A stretch of DNA of 64,000 nt from Trifolium pratense (lineage: Eukaryota; Streptophyta; Magnoliopsida; Fabales; Fabaceae), in NCBI RefSeq assembly GCF_020283565.1, contig NC_060060.1:21762001-21826000 (forward strand), read 5' to 3'. Both the position numbers and the translations under genes were made by a program. Below, one piece after another: positions 11,756 to 22,898 of this stretch (its first letter is position 1; each line of letters begins with the position of its first letter). The notes under the pieces were generated by a model. That model was not told the origin of the DNA. It saw only the letters and a list, made by a program, of their open reading frames with translations, and ran no database searches.

Positions 11756-11987
11756 TGATGAATCGAGAGGATCACTGAATAAATTTGACAGAATGAAAAT
11801 AGTCTGTAGATTATAGTGAGAATTGTGCGAAGAAAAATGCAAAATTGTATGGATATAAGAACTTGATTGTTCGTCTCAATCAATTGAATGATTTCTTTGT
11901 AGATTTTGATATGAAGGTTTTGTAATCGTATCCCTTAAATAAGAGAAAAAACTTGATAACGTGCAATGACCTAACCTAATGTCAATA

Positions 11988-13246
11988 ATAAAGGAGTGGT
12001 ATTTTTTTGGCAAACTTTTATAAGGCCTATATTTAAGTTGCTGATTAAAGAGAAATATCTTATACATTGCACATCATTCTATTTCCAAACACGTGTGAAA
12101 GGCAAAGAACTTTTTCTTTTAATGGCAAATTATATTATATATTATATGAAAAACGACGACAATACGATAGAATATTCAAAATACAAGAGATAGTGAAAGA
12201 TAGTGAAAGGCAAAGAACTACATTACTCTAACAATTTGGAATCATATAAATACAAGTTTTTTTTATATCCTCCATTGTTTCTCGTTGCCCCTACTACTTT
12301 ATCATCTTAAGAGCCATGTTATGAGTTGTAGGGTTCGAACAATGATGAATTGAAATCCACCACCAAATACATTTTGTCCCAAAAAAACAATATTTGATCT
12401 CAAAATTTCGCCACTAATTAGTGACGGATTCTGTTTTCGTAGCAAACATCTAACAGATTTTTATGACGTCGCAATTTGTGACAAATTTTGACTTTGTTGC
12501 AATTTTGTGACGGATTTTGATTTCCTATCCAATTTATGAGTGATATTGTAGAAGGGAAATACATTTTTGTGATAGATATGTCATTCCAAATGCAAAATTA
12601 ACAAATTACATTTTATCTCAAATATGAAATTTTATTGCAAATACATTTACTATATACATTAAAAAAACTAAAAATTATAAAAATAAAATTAATTAATATA
12701 TGAAATGTGTTTTGTTTCTTGATACCTTAGAGTTTACCACCAAAGTCACAAAGTATATTATATTTCTAGTAGGTGGAGTTTACAACCAAATGTGACTACT
12801 CTCAAAAAGAGACAACATTGCGATGCACGAATAAACGCCTCATGGGTTTTCATTTGTCCACCATCTATATACATATAAGAATTACACACATTTTTTTTTT
12901 TAAGGAATTTTGAGAATAAACGCCTCATGCTTTGCTGTTTTTTTATTTTAAAAAAAATATTGCACAGAACCATTCTATCACTGAAAAAGATCCAAATTTT
13001 AAATTATTAAGTATTGAATACCTTTAGAATAATTTAATAAACAAAATTCATCAAAAAGAAAACAATAATAAAAATCCAATAAACAAAAATGCTATATATA
13101 CCAAATGGTTAATAGTCCAATAAATCTATCACAAAAATAATGAAGAATTTGAATAGTACAAAATAGACACCCTATACATATCATGTACTCTATCTATCAT
13201 CATAGTAAAAAAAAAAAAAAAATAGGAGCGCTAACAACACTCTTGT
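11988..13246. other. Intergenic, no gene seen
   Basis: This is AT-rich DNA. Around 12420-12540 the motif TAGTGACGGATT and variants recur a few times, which could be the worn subterminal part of an old DNA transposon, but no termini are visible. The last ~150 bp is probably the 3' untranslated region of the metalloproteinase. Confidence 0.4.
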
Positions 13247-14350
13247 CTATAAACCCAAACAACCAAACCCAACAAACAAAATAGTCGAAAACAACGACGC
13301 CACGTGTCGAACACCAAAACTAGAATCTCTATCCCTTGAAGTAGCAGCAGTAGTCCCATTAAAATTAGGATTAGACCCATAAAGATTCTGAATCCCATCA
13401 ATATCATCCTCTTCAAGTTCAACTTTCTTAGTTCTAGAACTTATTGTAGGATACATAATAGCCTCTTCAATAGATGAATGCCCTAACCCTAAAAGATGTC
13501 CTATTTCATGAACAGCAACAGATTCCAAATCAACGGCGTTACTTAAAGATGACTCCGTTACATCACCGTTAACTACCCAATCTTCAGCTTTATCTAAATG
13601 AAACCTTCCGTCAGTTGGTGAAAACGCATGTGCTAACGTCCCTAAAACTCCGTCAAATGCTTCTCCGTCACCGTGATCGCCGCTGTAGAAACCGATTTTA
13701 ATATCAGCGGTATTATACGACGCCGTTTCGTTGAATGTTATTGTTGTTACTTTTGACCATTGATTAAACGCGTTTGCGAAAACTTGTTTCGTTGAATCAT
13801 CGAGATTTTCGTTCGGATCAAAAGCGTAAGTTAGGGTTTCTGTTCCCGCCGGCCACCGTGGCTGACCGGGGAAGAAAGTGTAGTGTTGAACGGTGTGAAT
13901 TTCGTTTGATGAATTGAATTTACCGGAATTCATTGACGTTGTTCCGTTGATGATATCGGCGACACCACACCGGGGTTTGATTATGTAGTTCATTGTTGTG
14001 TTATCGAGTTCGCCGGTGATGTTGAGGTTGAAATTTTTTTGATAGGTTTTAATGGCGGATTCTAAGGCTTCGTCGAAGTCGTCGTTGAAATTTGACGACG
14101 GAGAGTTGGGGATGTAACCGAAATGTTGGAAGTAGTTTTTGAGTTTTGAGAGGCCGTCATATGTTTTGCCCGGACTACAACCGGTGAAGTTGCGGTATCC
14201 GTCCCACGCGCCTGGTGGGGCGTTGTTTGACATCCATGTTGGGATTGAAGATGGATCAGGGAAGAAACGAGCTGAAACTGAAGTTAATCTGATGGTAATT
14301 AGTGTTAATATTGCTAAAGCAAAATAACCTTGATTTTGGGTGGTAATCAT
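13247..14350 (-). CDS. Plant matrix metalloproteinase (M10A), GPI-anchored, 367 aa
   Basis: This is a zinc endopeptidase of the cell surface or extracellular matrix, acting in growth, defence or symbiosis. It is one intronless frame, as is usual for plant MMPs. A signal peptide covers about residues 1-27. The propeptide holds a peptidoglycan-binding-like segment (about 55-120) and the cysteine switch PRCGVAD (126-132), whose Cys holds the latent zinc. The catalytic domain carries HEIGHLLGLGH (281-291), with Glu-282 catalytic and three His binding zinc, and the Met-turn MYP (299-301). The C-terminus after about 330 is Ser/Thr-rich and ends in a hydrophobic tail, consistent with a GPI signal. 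The switch has Ala where the common form is Pro (PRCGVPD). It resembles soybean SMEP1 and legume MMP-like proteins, but no orthologue can be assigned here. Confidence 0.95.
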   Translation of the reverse strand: MITTQNQGYFALAILTLITIRLTSVSARFFPDPSSIPTWMSNNAPPGAWDGYRNFTGCSPGKTYDGLSKLKNYFQHFGYIPNSPSSNFNDDFDEALESAIKTYQKNFNLNITGELDNTTMNYIIKPRCGVADIINGTTSMNSGKFNSSNEIHTVQHYTFFPGQPRWPAGTETLTYAFDPNENLDDSTKQVFANAFNQWSKVTTITFNETASYNTADIKIGFYSGDHGDGEAFDGVLGTLAHAFSPTDGRFHLDKAEDWVVNGDVTESSLSNAVDLESVAVHEIGHLLGLGHSSIEEAIMYPTISSRTKKVELEEDDIDGIQNLYGSNPNFNGTTAATSRDRDSSFGVRHVASLFSTILFVGFGCLGL

Positions 14351-14435
14351 GTTTATTATAGAGAGATTAGTAAAATGTAATAATGAGTTTTAGAATGTGA
14401 TGGTTGTGAATGGGATGTTATATTTGTGAAGGGTG

Positions 14436-14441
14436 TTTATA
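14436..14441 (-). promoter_or_regulatory. TATA box of the metalloproteinase gene
   Basis: The minus strand reads TATAAA here, about 86 bp upstream of the ATG at 14350, in a TATAAACACC context. The spacing fits a plant core promoter with a leader of about 50-60 bp. Confidence 0.5.
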
Positions 14442-16618
14442 AGTAATTTTGATTTATATATGAAGTAATAAGGGACAAATATTTGAATCTAGAAATTGAA
14501 GAATATGATAATATATGATGTGAAATTGAGAATATAACATTGAAGTGTTCGTCAACTATGTAATATGATGGTGATTGGGTGGACAAGTTCTTTGTCGTTT
14601 GAATGATTCATATATGAGGAAATGTAAGTAACCTGGAAGAAGCGTTGTCATTGGAAACTTCGATATTGTTTGTTGAAGACATATGGTGAGAGATATAATA
14701 TGATGTATAGTTTAATGTATATGGACTAATTAACATATAGAAATAAAACAAAGAAAAGTAGTTAGAAGTGTTTATTTGACTTTGAAACTTTAAATCCAAT
14801 GTGTTAAGAGTATGTTTCTTTGTTTCTTCTTTCTTCTTTTTTTTTTTTTTTAACAAACTTGTGTGTCTATATTATATGCTTTGATTTGATCCCAATTTTT
14901 GAAGCAATATTAGTATTAGTCTATTTCCAAAGTCCAACCACTCTATTGAATTAATAAAGTACACATAATAATAATGTAAATTGAAAGTTAGGAGGAGTAG
15001 GAGAATTTTATAGATGTATACGTCATGTCACACGATCATCTTGGAGTTGTTTTACGTGTTTTTCAATGACTTTTAGCTTAGACTTTGAAATGTGCATGGG
15101 ATGTTGAAACGCGCAAGTTTTAGAAGTTTTTCAACCTTAGTCACATTGACTCCTTGGATTACAAGTTTAGAAATACATACATGTGGTATATTGACTCCTG
15201 CCTTTTCTTCACTTCACCCATTTTCCTTGCACCATATAAGTATAAGGTGTTCTTTGTATCAACTTTCTATTAGTTGAACCTCTCAAGTAACATAAGATAT
15301 GAACATTAAATTTTGGTACAGCAATTTAACCTCTCAAGTAACATATAAGATATTGTGTCAAAAAAAAAAGTAATATATAAGATATGAACATTAAATTTTG
15401 GGACAACAATTTAACACCTCACTCTCCAATCACAGCTTGCAACCGGAGACATGTAAAAAATATTTAAAAAATAAAGTGTATAATTGTTATATATTTGTTA
15501 GATAATGGCTGCCAATATTGGTCCAGTACTTTTTGGTCTCATACTTTAGGATTATTGGGAGGGATACGGATTCACTACCATACGAGTTTTAAATTTTGAC
15601 AATTGATTATAAATCGGACGGTCAAGATTAATGCAGTCGCAAATTACTTAAAAAAATCTCAACCACACATTTTTTATCAGAGAGGTAAAACTGTGTCAAC
15701 TGTGTCAAAACAGACTGCAAGAAATCTGTTTCCTTACTACCATGTGACTTGTCGAGTTTTATTATGAGTATTATTGTGTCTATGCTATTCGATGCGGTGG
15801 CTTGTAATAATATAATAGTACTTACACCTTGTATCTTTGTTTTAACCTTGTTTTGCTAACAATTTTGAAAACAAATTACTTTCGGCTTTTTAAAAAAAGA
15901 ATTACTTGATGATTAGAGAAAGAAAAAAAACTTGTACTTGAAGACTAGTGCATCTTTAAACGATACTTCCAAACCCACCGTTAACCTAATCATAAGCTTA
16001 TTACGTTGGCCATGAGAGATGGATTTCGCCTTTTGGGGACCAAGAACGAGCTCTAAAGATTTGATTGGAGTTTACAACATAACACCATACCCACCAATAT
16101 AAATTTTTATATACATACAACATCCATGTCAACTTAAAAAGGAACAGGTGAAGAAGATACGTGGTGCACTTTCTCCAGCAGTTTATAGACAATTACACAA
16201 TAGCAAACTACTAGATGCCTTGAAATTACAGATAATAGGCAAATCGATAAAAAAAAAAACAGTAAGAGAAGTGCTAGCAAAACATATTCTAAAGGATAGA
16301 TTCCTCCTGTAAGATTTTCACTAAATTTATCTTCAGTATTGATCCACACCATTAGACCTCCCTCTTCCCCTTTTTGATGGATGGTATGGATTTCACTAGA
16401 TAGAAATCTGACAGAGAGAATTCATTCCTCATTCTCTAACACTCCCTTTACGATACTCTTATTATTATTAGTTGAAATTCATGTGAGTCTCGCCACTTCA
16501 AAATCCTTATGGATTCCAATATGAATTTCAGCCAACAATAGAAAGAGTACCAAAAAGTGACTGAAAGAAAATGTGTTGCAAACACTTCTCATATAGGAAT
16601 AGTTTAAAAATGATGAAT
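14442..16618. other. Intergenic, no gene seen; small tandem duplication at 15276-15412
   Basis: This covers the upstream region of the metalloproteinase and the 3' flank of the next gene. At 15276-15412 a segment containing ACCTCTCAAGTAACATA and GATATGAACATTAAATTTTG is repeated in tandem with small changes. A GAAATTCATGTGAGTCTCGC segment near 16475 resembles worn MITE sequence also seen near 30275 and 60085. No coding potential is evident. Confidence 0.4.
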
Positions 16619-19600
16619 CTAGCATTGCGAAGGCCTATCATAAGTTGGAGGAAGGGAAGGACACTGTTCGTTCATATGGGAATAAGCATCCAAGGTGTTA
16701 TAGCCCGGAAATTCCATCCTATATTCACCAAGAATCTGGCAGAATGGAAGCTTGTCATTCTCATTGTTGCACCATCTTGGTAGACGTGTTTGATTATCTT
16801 CAAAAATCCTAAGCATGTATGCATCACGAATCTGCAAATGACAACATAGTAATGTAAGAAAAAGCAATTATAACACAAAGCAGAAGTTCATGCAATCACT
16901 TAAAGGCAACAGGCAACATGACTTACTGTGAATTCAGTTACTTGAATGGAACTAGCAATGGGACCAAAAATTCCAGCCTCTTTATACATTGAAAGAATAA
17001 ATGCTACACATGTTGTTGACTTTCCATCACTGTATACCCAATCATCTTGTTCTGGAATGGCAAGTAATTCATCGAAAGCTATCCCACGCTTCTCAGTCTC
17101 AAGTAGAATGTCATACAAGTCTAAATCCTGAAAGCACAAACAAATGAGATCCCACTAATCGTAAAATAATCATCAGTACTTGACATAATAACATGCCACT
17201 GGAGTTTCTGCAATCCTGATGAACTAATTAAAAATACGTGATTAATCAAGTTTATATCAGGATAAAATAATTTTTTGATCATTGATCTTTCACTCAATGT
17301 TTATTCTTATGGTCTTTTATCTTTTAAATGATTCATTTTAATCCTATATGTTTTTGTACATTATACATATTACCCTTTTTGGCCATCTCTAATTTTTCAT
17401 ACATAAAAAGGAAATACTGGAATCCCGGAAATAAAATTATAAGCCATGTATGTAGATATGTCATCTTAAACCTTTTGTAACTTGTTTGCCTTGGAATCAA
17501 TGTTACAAAATACAAAGTATGTAATAGCACCAGAAACAAATTGAGACACTGGTAACCTAAATCTCAAAGTAAATGTTATGTCCACTTGTTTTGACTTTCA
17601 CTGAATATTGTTCCACATAAAGAACAAAAATAAAGGAAAATATGGACATGTAAATGTATATATATGGTAAAACAGCATCGAGATATACCTCAGTCCCTAA
17701 CCGCTTATTCAGTGCTTCATTCCACATGTTTGCAGCATAAGATGGCTGCATCCTTGACCACATAGACATGACAGAAATTACCTGCACATAACGTGTAAAT
17801 CACGTGTAAAAAAATCATGTAAATCAGAAATGAAACGAGACTTCCATTGCTCTCAAGGAACTAGAACCTACAATATTAACAAGAAAACAAGTTTTTATTG
17901 TATCTGAGACCCACAGGAAATGAAAGCTAGAGATTAGTTTCTCTTTCTTCAAGCACTAATAATTTCAGCATTGCAGAAATTCAGGGAGGGAAGAATATAA
18001 AATCCTTCTTTCTTGTAACAGAAATCTTAACAATAACCCAGGTACTATGTTAGGATTAGGACCCATGCTAAATCCATGCTAGTGTCCTATAGGAAAAGAG
18101 GTAGAAACAGAAATTAGTGTAAGAGCTGTTAGGTAGTTAGTATTTTCTGTTATTGTAATCTGTTAGTCCCATGTCTACATAGGACTAACAATAAGTTGGG
18201 AGGTTTAGGAAATTATTTTGCAAAACCATTGTAAACTAGAGATAGGTCTAGTCAAGGGGATTAGATTAGAATCCTCAGTGTATTCTTTTTCTTCCAATCA
18301 ATAAACTCACGGGCAAATAATCCTGTTTCTCTATATTTGGAAGACTCGACATTGAAAGGAACCTGTCAATGTCATAATATCCCAAGAGTCTCACCCAATC
18401 ATGATTCAAATTGTTTCTATCAAATAGCTATCAGTTGGCACTCATTCCCTTGGTAAAAAAAATAACACAGTGGCCTTCAGTTAAATATTCTACATAGAAA
18501 TTAGGCTAAATTGCACTTTTGGCCCCCTAAGTTTCAGAAACTTGCAATTTTGGCCTCTTATGTTTCAAAATAGCACTTCTAGCCCCCTAAGTTTCAAAAA
18601 GTTGCGATTTTGGCCCCCTATGTTTCAAAATAGCAATTTTGGCCCCCTAAGTTTCAGTAGTTGCGATTTTGGCCACCTATGTTTCAAAATAGCACTTTTG
18701 ACCCCTATCTTTACCCCTTTTGCAAAAGGTCAATTTTGATCGAGTCAAAGTTGATGTGGCAAGTCACTTAAGTGACTCAGCTGCCACGTCAACATTTTTT
18801 TGTCATCTTATAATTAAAAAAACTAAAAGAATAAAAAAATAAAAGGAAGTCACATGCTTTAAATTTATTCTTTCACTAACACACATATATAATCTTAAAT
18901 CCTAAAGAATTAACCAAATACTTCGTGACGTTTATTCAAAAGGATTTTTCACTATACGTAAAAAAAAAACCTAATTCCAAATCCAAAAATAGGAAACAAT
19001 GGAAATTGAAAACTCTTCGTGCGTTTTGTTATGTCTTTTTAATTATGTAATGACTTCATATATGTAATGACTTGATTTGTTATGTCATTTTGATTTAGAA
19101 AAGTGTCTTGAACTTCCATTTAGAAAAGTGTCTTGAACTTCCATTTTGCAAAAGGGGTAAACATAGGGGGGTCAAAATTGCTATTTTGAAACATAGGAGA
19201 CCAAAATCGCAACTTTTTGAAATTTAGGGGGCCAAAAGTGCTATTTTGAAACATAGGGGGTCAAAATTGCAACTTCCTGAAACTTAGGGGGCCAAAAATG
19301 CTATTTTGAAATATAGGGGACCAAAATCGCAACTTTCTGAAACTTAAGGGGCCAAAAGTGCAATTTAGCCTAGAAATTATGGTTCAACTGCATATTTATG
19401 TTACTCTTACACAAATAAGGAAAAGATTTAATACCAAGTGAGCATCAAGAGGTGGAGGATAGTTGTCAGCTACTGTGTCAATCCAACTGAATATCATATT
19501 GTGATAACCATATGGCTTGCCAGACATGCTCCGTGCATATTCCCATGCTGCAGTGGTGTTAAATTTTGCACGCAACTCTGGGTGCAGGGGAAGCAACGCT

Positions 19601-22100
19601 ATATGTGGGTTGGAGTCATCTTTAAGAGCAGCTTCCCACCATTCATGCCATGGAATTACCACTATGATTTCTTCACCCTGCACAGAGACAGACCATCAAG
19701 ATAACATAATCCTGTATGGACAAATGGAGAGCAGTGACTACCCTAAGTAACTACGATCTATAAATAAATCAATTACAAAATTCACTATTTGCCAACGATA
19801 TGGTAAGATGGTATTGTTATGAACATTTTTAGAAAACCAAATGTGATATGGAATTTCTAATGTGTTGTGTTATACACGACATGGTAAAATCTTCAACATT
19901 TTATACCTTTTCATTCTCGTGCCCTGATTCACCAACCCACAAATTTCCCATTTCATCCTTCAAGCAAACTGCTGTATGCCCAGCAAATGCACCAGTTACC
20001 CACTTTTCAAGTGTCTCAAAACCTCCCCATCTACCACGAATTTTTGACAAAGCCAAAAAATCTCCAGAATGAACATCTGCAGGATCAATAGTTGCACGCC
20101 AAGGCTGAATACGTTTCTCAAATTTAGCACCCATGTGTTTCTTTAGGAACTCCAAATTGGAACTCTGACCCCATGCAGTGTTAGAGAATAGAGGCAACAC
20201 ATCGACTAGAGAAACCAGGGTACCGAGCATCCCTGCTGGCATAAGAAACACAGAAATTCCATGCTCTTTTACCTGTACAATTCAGTGAGAATTTTCTTTC
20301 TATAATTAGAATCCACCCCAAAAAGATTCAAACAAAACAGAACTACACAAAAGAAAAATACATATTCCAACTCTGCAGGCTCTTCCCACGAATCAAGCTT
20401 CAAGGTATGTTCTCGTGCAGAGAAGTAGTAGTCCCATGTAATCCTATATGGTGTTGCAAAAACATATAGGTCCATGCAGGTCCAACTGTGTGCTTCCCCT
20501 GTCTGTAAAAGGCCAAAAACGATCTTTTCAGCAGAGCAAAAAAACAAAATCCACAACCCACACTATGTGGAGTGGAGGAGAGGGTATAACAGAAAACATG
20601 CTTAAATTTTCATTAACCAATCCAACCAACAGCAGCATCCAATTCCATGTATTATCAACTAAACTTATATAAAAAGATATATGTGTTTACCCCCAAGTAA
20701 CTATGTAAGGTGTTCCCTATAAATAAGATACCATCAATCTTCCATCTGTAAATAATTATCAGATTATTATAATAAAAAATCAGGGACGATTATTCTTAGA
20801 ATTTCAGTTGGGCTTAATGCTGCAATTAGGCCCAACACAAATGAAGGTGCTGGCTGCAATGAAGCAACCCAAATGCTGCAATTAGGCGGCTAGGGGAAGA
20901 CCACAATTAAGGCAGAATTTCCAACAATTATGATTAAATTTTGGCAATAGGTTGAACTTTTTTTAAGAACTAATCAAATGTTGGTAAAAGGGAATCATTA
21001 TGTAGCTATTTTAATGAGATCCCCACTTAGACTCAATCATCCAGCAAGTTTACAGTTATACAAAAGGTCAAGTATCAGCAATTATACTAATAACAATAAA
21101 TAAATATAAATATATAAATATTCATTGCAAAGAAAGGGTAAGGGTCCGTTTGATTTGTAAAAGGCGAGTGCTGAACAGAACAACACAGAACTTTTAAGGT
21201 ATTGAACAACTTTTTGTCTTGTATGATGTTTGGTGGACAAAAGATTATTTTGATAACTTCGTAGTTGGGATAAAAAGTTGTCATTCACAAGAATGTAAGT
21301 TTTATCCCGTCCCTTATCCCTCAATTTATCCAATCCCAACAATGTTAAAAACAATCACAGTATAACCAGAGTTATTCTGTCCGGTCCCTTATTTTTTAGA
21401 GGATCTAACACAAGTAATTATAATTAATTCATATATTCTCAGCTATGCCAAGTGGATCATACCATCAGTTAATCAACCATACAATTAGAAGAGTGGAAAA
21501 CAACAGTTTTTCCAATTTGTTTAAGGAAACAATCATAATAAATAAACACATCAACATAATTTCCTAAATTTAATCACTTCTATTTTATTAAATTATTACT
21601 AGTGTCTACTTATCCTATAGATATCAATCAATATCAATGTCGTGTGCAGTGTGATTCATAGCACACAATTAATTATTACTAAAAGTTCAACACAGTCAAT
21701 TAAAACAAATCACAATAAACACGACAATAATAGAAACTATTTTATTTTAAAGAAAAAAAAAAGAAAAATAAACCTTGAGATAGAGAATAGCACCACCCAA
21801 ATCAGAACCATTGTTATCACCACCATGAGTAAACTCAAGTTTAGCTTGATTATCGAAAAAACAAGCACCTTTCCATTCAATAGAACCGTTATAAGGAGTC
21901 ACAGATCCAACAAAAGAAGGAAGCAAATCAACAGCACTATGAAAACTATTGAGTACAGGCCACGAAATTCCATGGGGGAGAACTGGTAACACATCGTTGA
22001 CTCTAAAAGGAACTTTAAGAGAATGAATCGAATCTGTTGTTGATAGGGTTAGAATCAAAAGCAAGAGAAAGGGAAAACGAGACATGGAATTGAAATTCAA
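16619..22100 (-). CDS. Secreted protein with a putative circularly permuted NlpC/P60-like fold, 7 exons, 527 aa
   Basis: The exons are 22100-21774, 20502-20362, 20272-19907, 19677-19435, 17781-17689, 17127-16927 and 16831-16619. All six introns are GT-AG and in phase 0. The protein starts with a hydrophobic signal peptide (a second Met at 22085 is an equally good start), then an N-terminal domain (VPFRVNDVLPVLPHGISWPV). Exon 3 holds SGDFLALS (about 226) and AGHTAV (His-255), followed by WVGES. Exon 4 ends with a GKPYGYHN motif, and exon 6 holds STTCVAFILSMYKEAG (Cys-430). His before Cys, with these surrounding motifs, is the order seen in permuted NlpC/P60 proteins (YiiX, LRAT). That family contains thiol peptidases, amidases and acyltransferases. 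The gene is one of the conserved plant proteins without an assigned role; the enzyme call is my inference, the gene structure is firm. Confidence 0.88.
18504..19370. mobile_element. Mutator-type foldback element in an intron (867 bp)
   Basis: The ends are GGCTAAATTGCACTTTTGGC and its inverse, flanked by a perfect 9-bp duplication TAGAAATTA (18495-18503 and 19371-19379), the size typical of Mutator-like elements. Each terminal arm (about 230 bp) is itself a tandem array of ~36-bp units such as CCCCCTAAGTTTCAGAAACT alternating with CCTATGTTTCAAAATAGCA. The centre (18730-19140) is non-coding. It sits in intron 4 of the putative NlpC/P60-like gene and leaves the splice sites intact. Confidence 0.92.
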
Positions 22101-22701
22101 ATTTTTAGGGTTTCAGTGGGTTTGGTCCATTTGGGGATTAGGGATTTGAGAGAAGTGAGAATGATGATGGCAGTTACGAGATTAATCGAAAAAACGGTTG
22201 CGGTGATGATGGGATGAAGCAATGAAACGTGGCGTGTGGACAGTTGATGATTGAAAATTGAAAACCTGTATACATCGATGATGACTATTGACTACTAGTT
22301 TTTCAATTGATTTTTTATAGTAGTTTTTTTGTTTTTCAAAAATATTTGATGTTATAGTTAAGTCCAAAATAAGAGTTTTTTTTAATACTAAAATAAGAGT
22401 TTTAATGATTATTATTTTTAGTTTGATTCAAAAAAACCTTATTATTATTTTTAAGGAAACGATTTTTTTTTATAACCGAAATATATTATAAGAGATTACA
22501 AGGGGTACTCAATCCCTTATAATGAGGAATACAAAACTCTTATTCTCGGAATTTCGTACTTTTGTCGGATCCTTCCTATCTCCTGATCGAGTGTTTTGTA
22601 TGCATGTCACGGGATTTAAACACCAACTAAAAAAAAGATTACAAGTTTTATAACCAAAACGATTACTAAATCACACACAAGAAGGAAATGATTTTGTATT
22701 A

Positions 22702-22898
22702 CTCCCTTCGGTTCTTAATATTATTTTTTTTGGTACATCGGTTCTTAAGTACTCCCTCCATACTAAAATATAAAAGAAAATTGGTTAAATAAAATAGATG
22801 TATTTGATCCCACTTTTTAACCAAATACATCAATTTTCTTTGACCAATTTTCTGTTATATTTTAGGACGGAGGGAGTATAAAACAAGATGGGAGGGAG
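22702..22898. mobile_element. Outer Stowaway-like MITE, split by another MITE
   Basis: It starts CTCCCTTCGGTTCTTAATAT after TA (22700-22701) and ends AACAAGATGGGAGGGAG before TA (22899-22900). The middle is occupied by a second, complete Stowaway element (22752-22876), so the outer one is the older insertion. Confidence 0.65.
22752..22876. mobile_element. Inner Stowaway MITE (125 bp)
   Basis: The inverted termini are CTCCCTCCATACTAAAATAT and the inverse of CTCCCTCCGTCCTAAAATAT, with TA on both sides (22750-22751 and 22877-22878). It is the same length as the copy at 10293-10417 and of a closely related family. Confidence 0.9.

Larger units (their letters stand above)
10844..11987. repeat. 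Large inverted duplication with ~400-bp arms (foldback)
   Basis: The left arm (10844-11246) reappears as the reverse complement in the right arm (11588-11987), separated by about 340 bp. Landmarks in both arms, in order, are ATTGACATTAGGTTA, AAATCATYCAATTGATTGAG, GACGAACAATCAAG, TTCATTCTGTCAAATTTATT, ATTCATCAATGGCTTCAAGG, GGTTTGTTTCCGATTCT and TTGCACATTG. Identity is high but not perfect, so the duplication is not recent. Each arm resembles a promoter plus a first exon that begins ATGGCTTCAAGG and ends at a GT donor. The two copies point towards each other, so transcription from either side would give a long hairpin RNA. Confidence 0.85.

Noticed and set aside
12420..12560. Recurring GTGACGGATTTTG motifs, considered as CACTA subterminal repeats.
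   Set aside because: Only three or four weak copies, with no terminus on either side.
18050..18330. A segment starting TGTTAGGATTAGG with a polyadenylation-like AATAAA, considered as a solo LTR in the intron of the NlpC/P60-like gene.
   Set aside because: No 5-bp target duplication and no clear CA end could be found.
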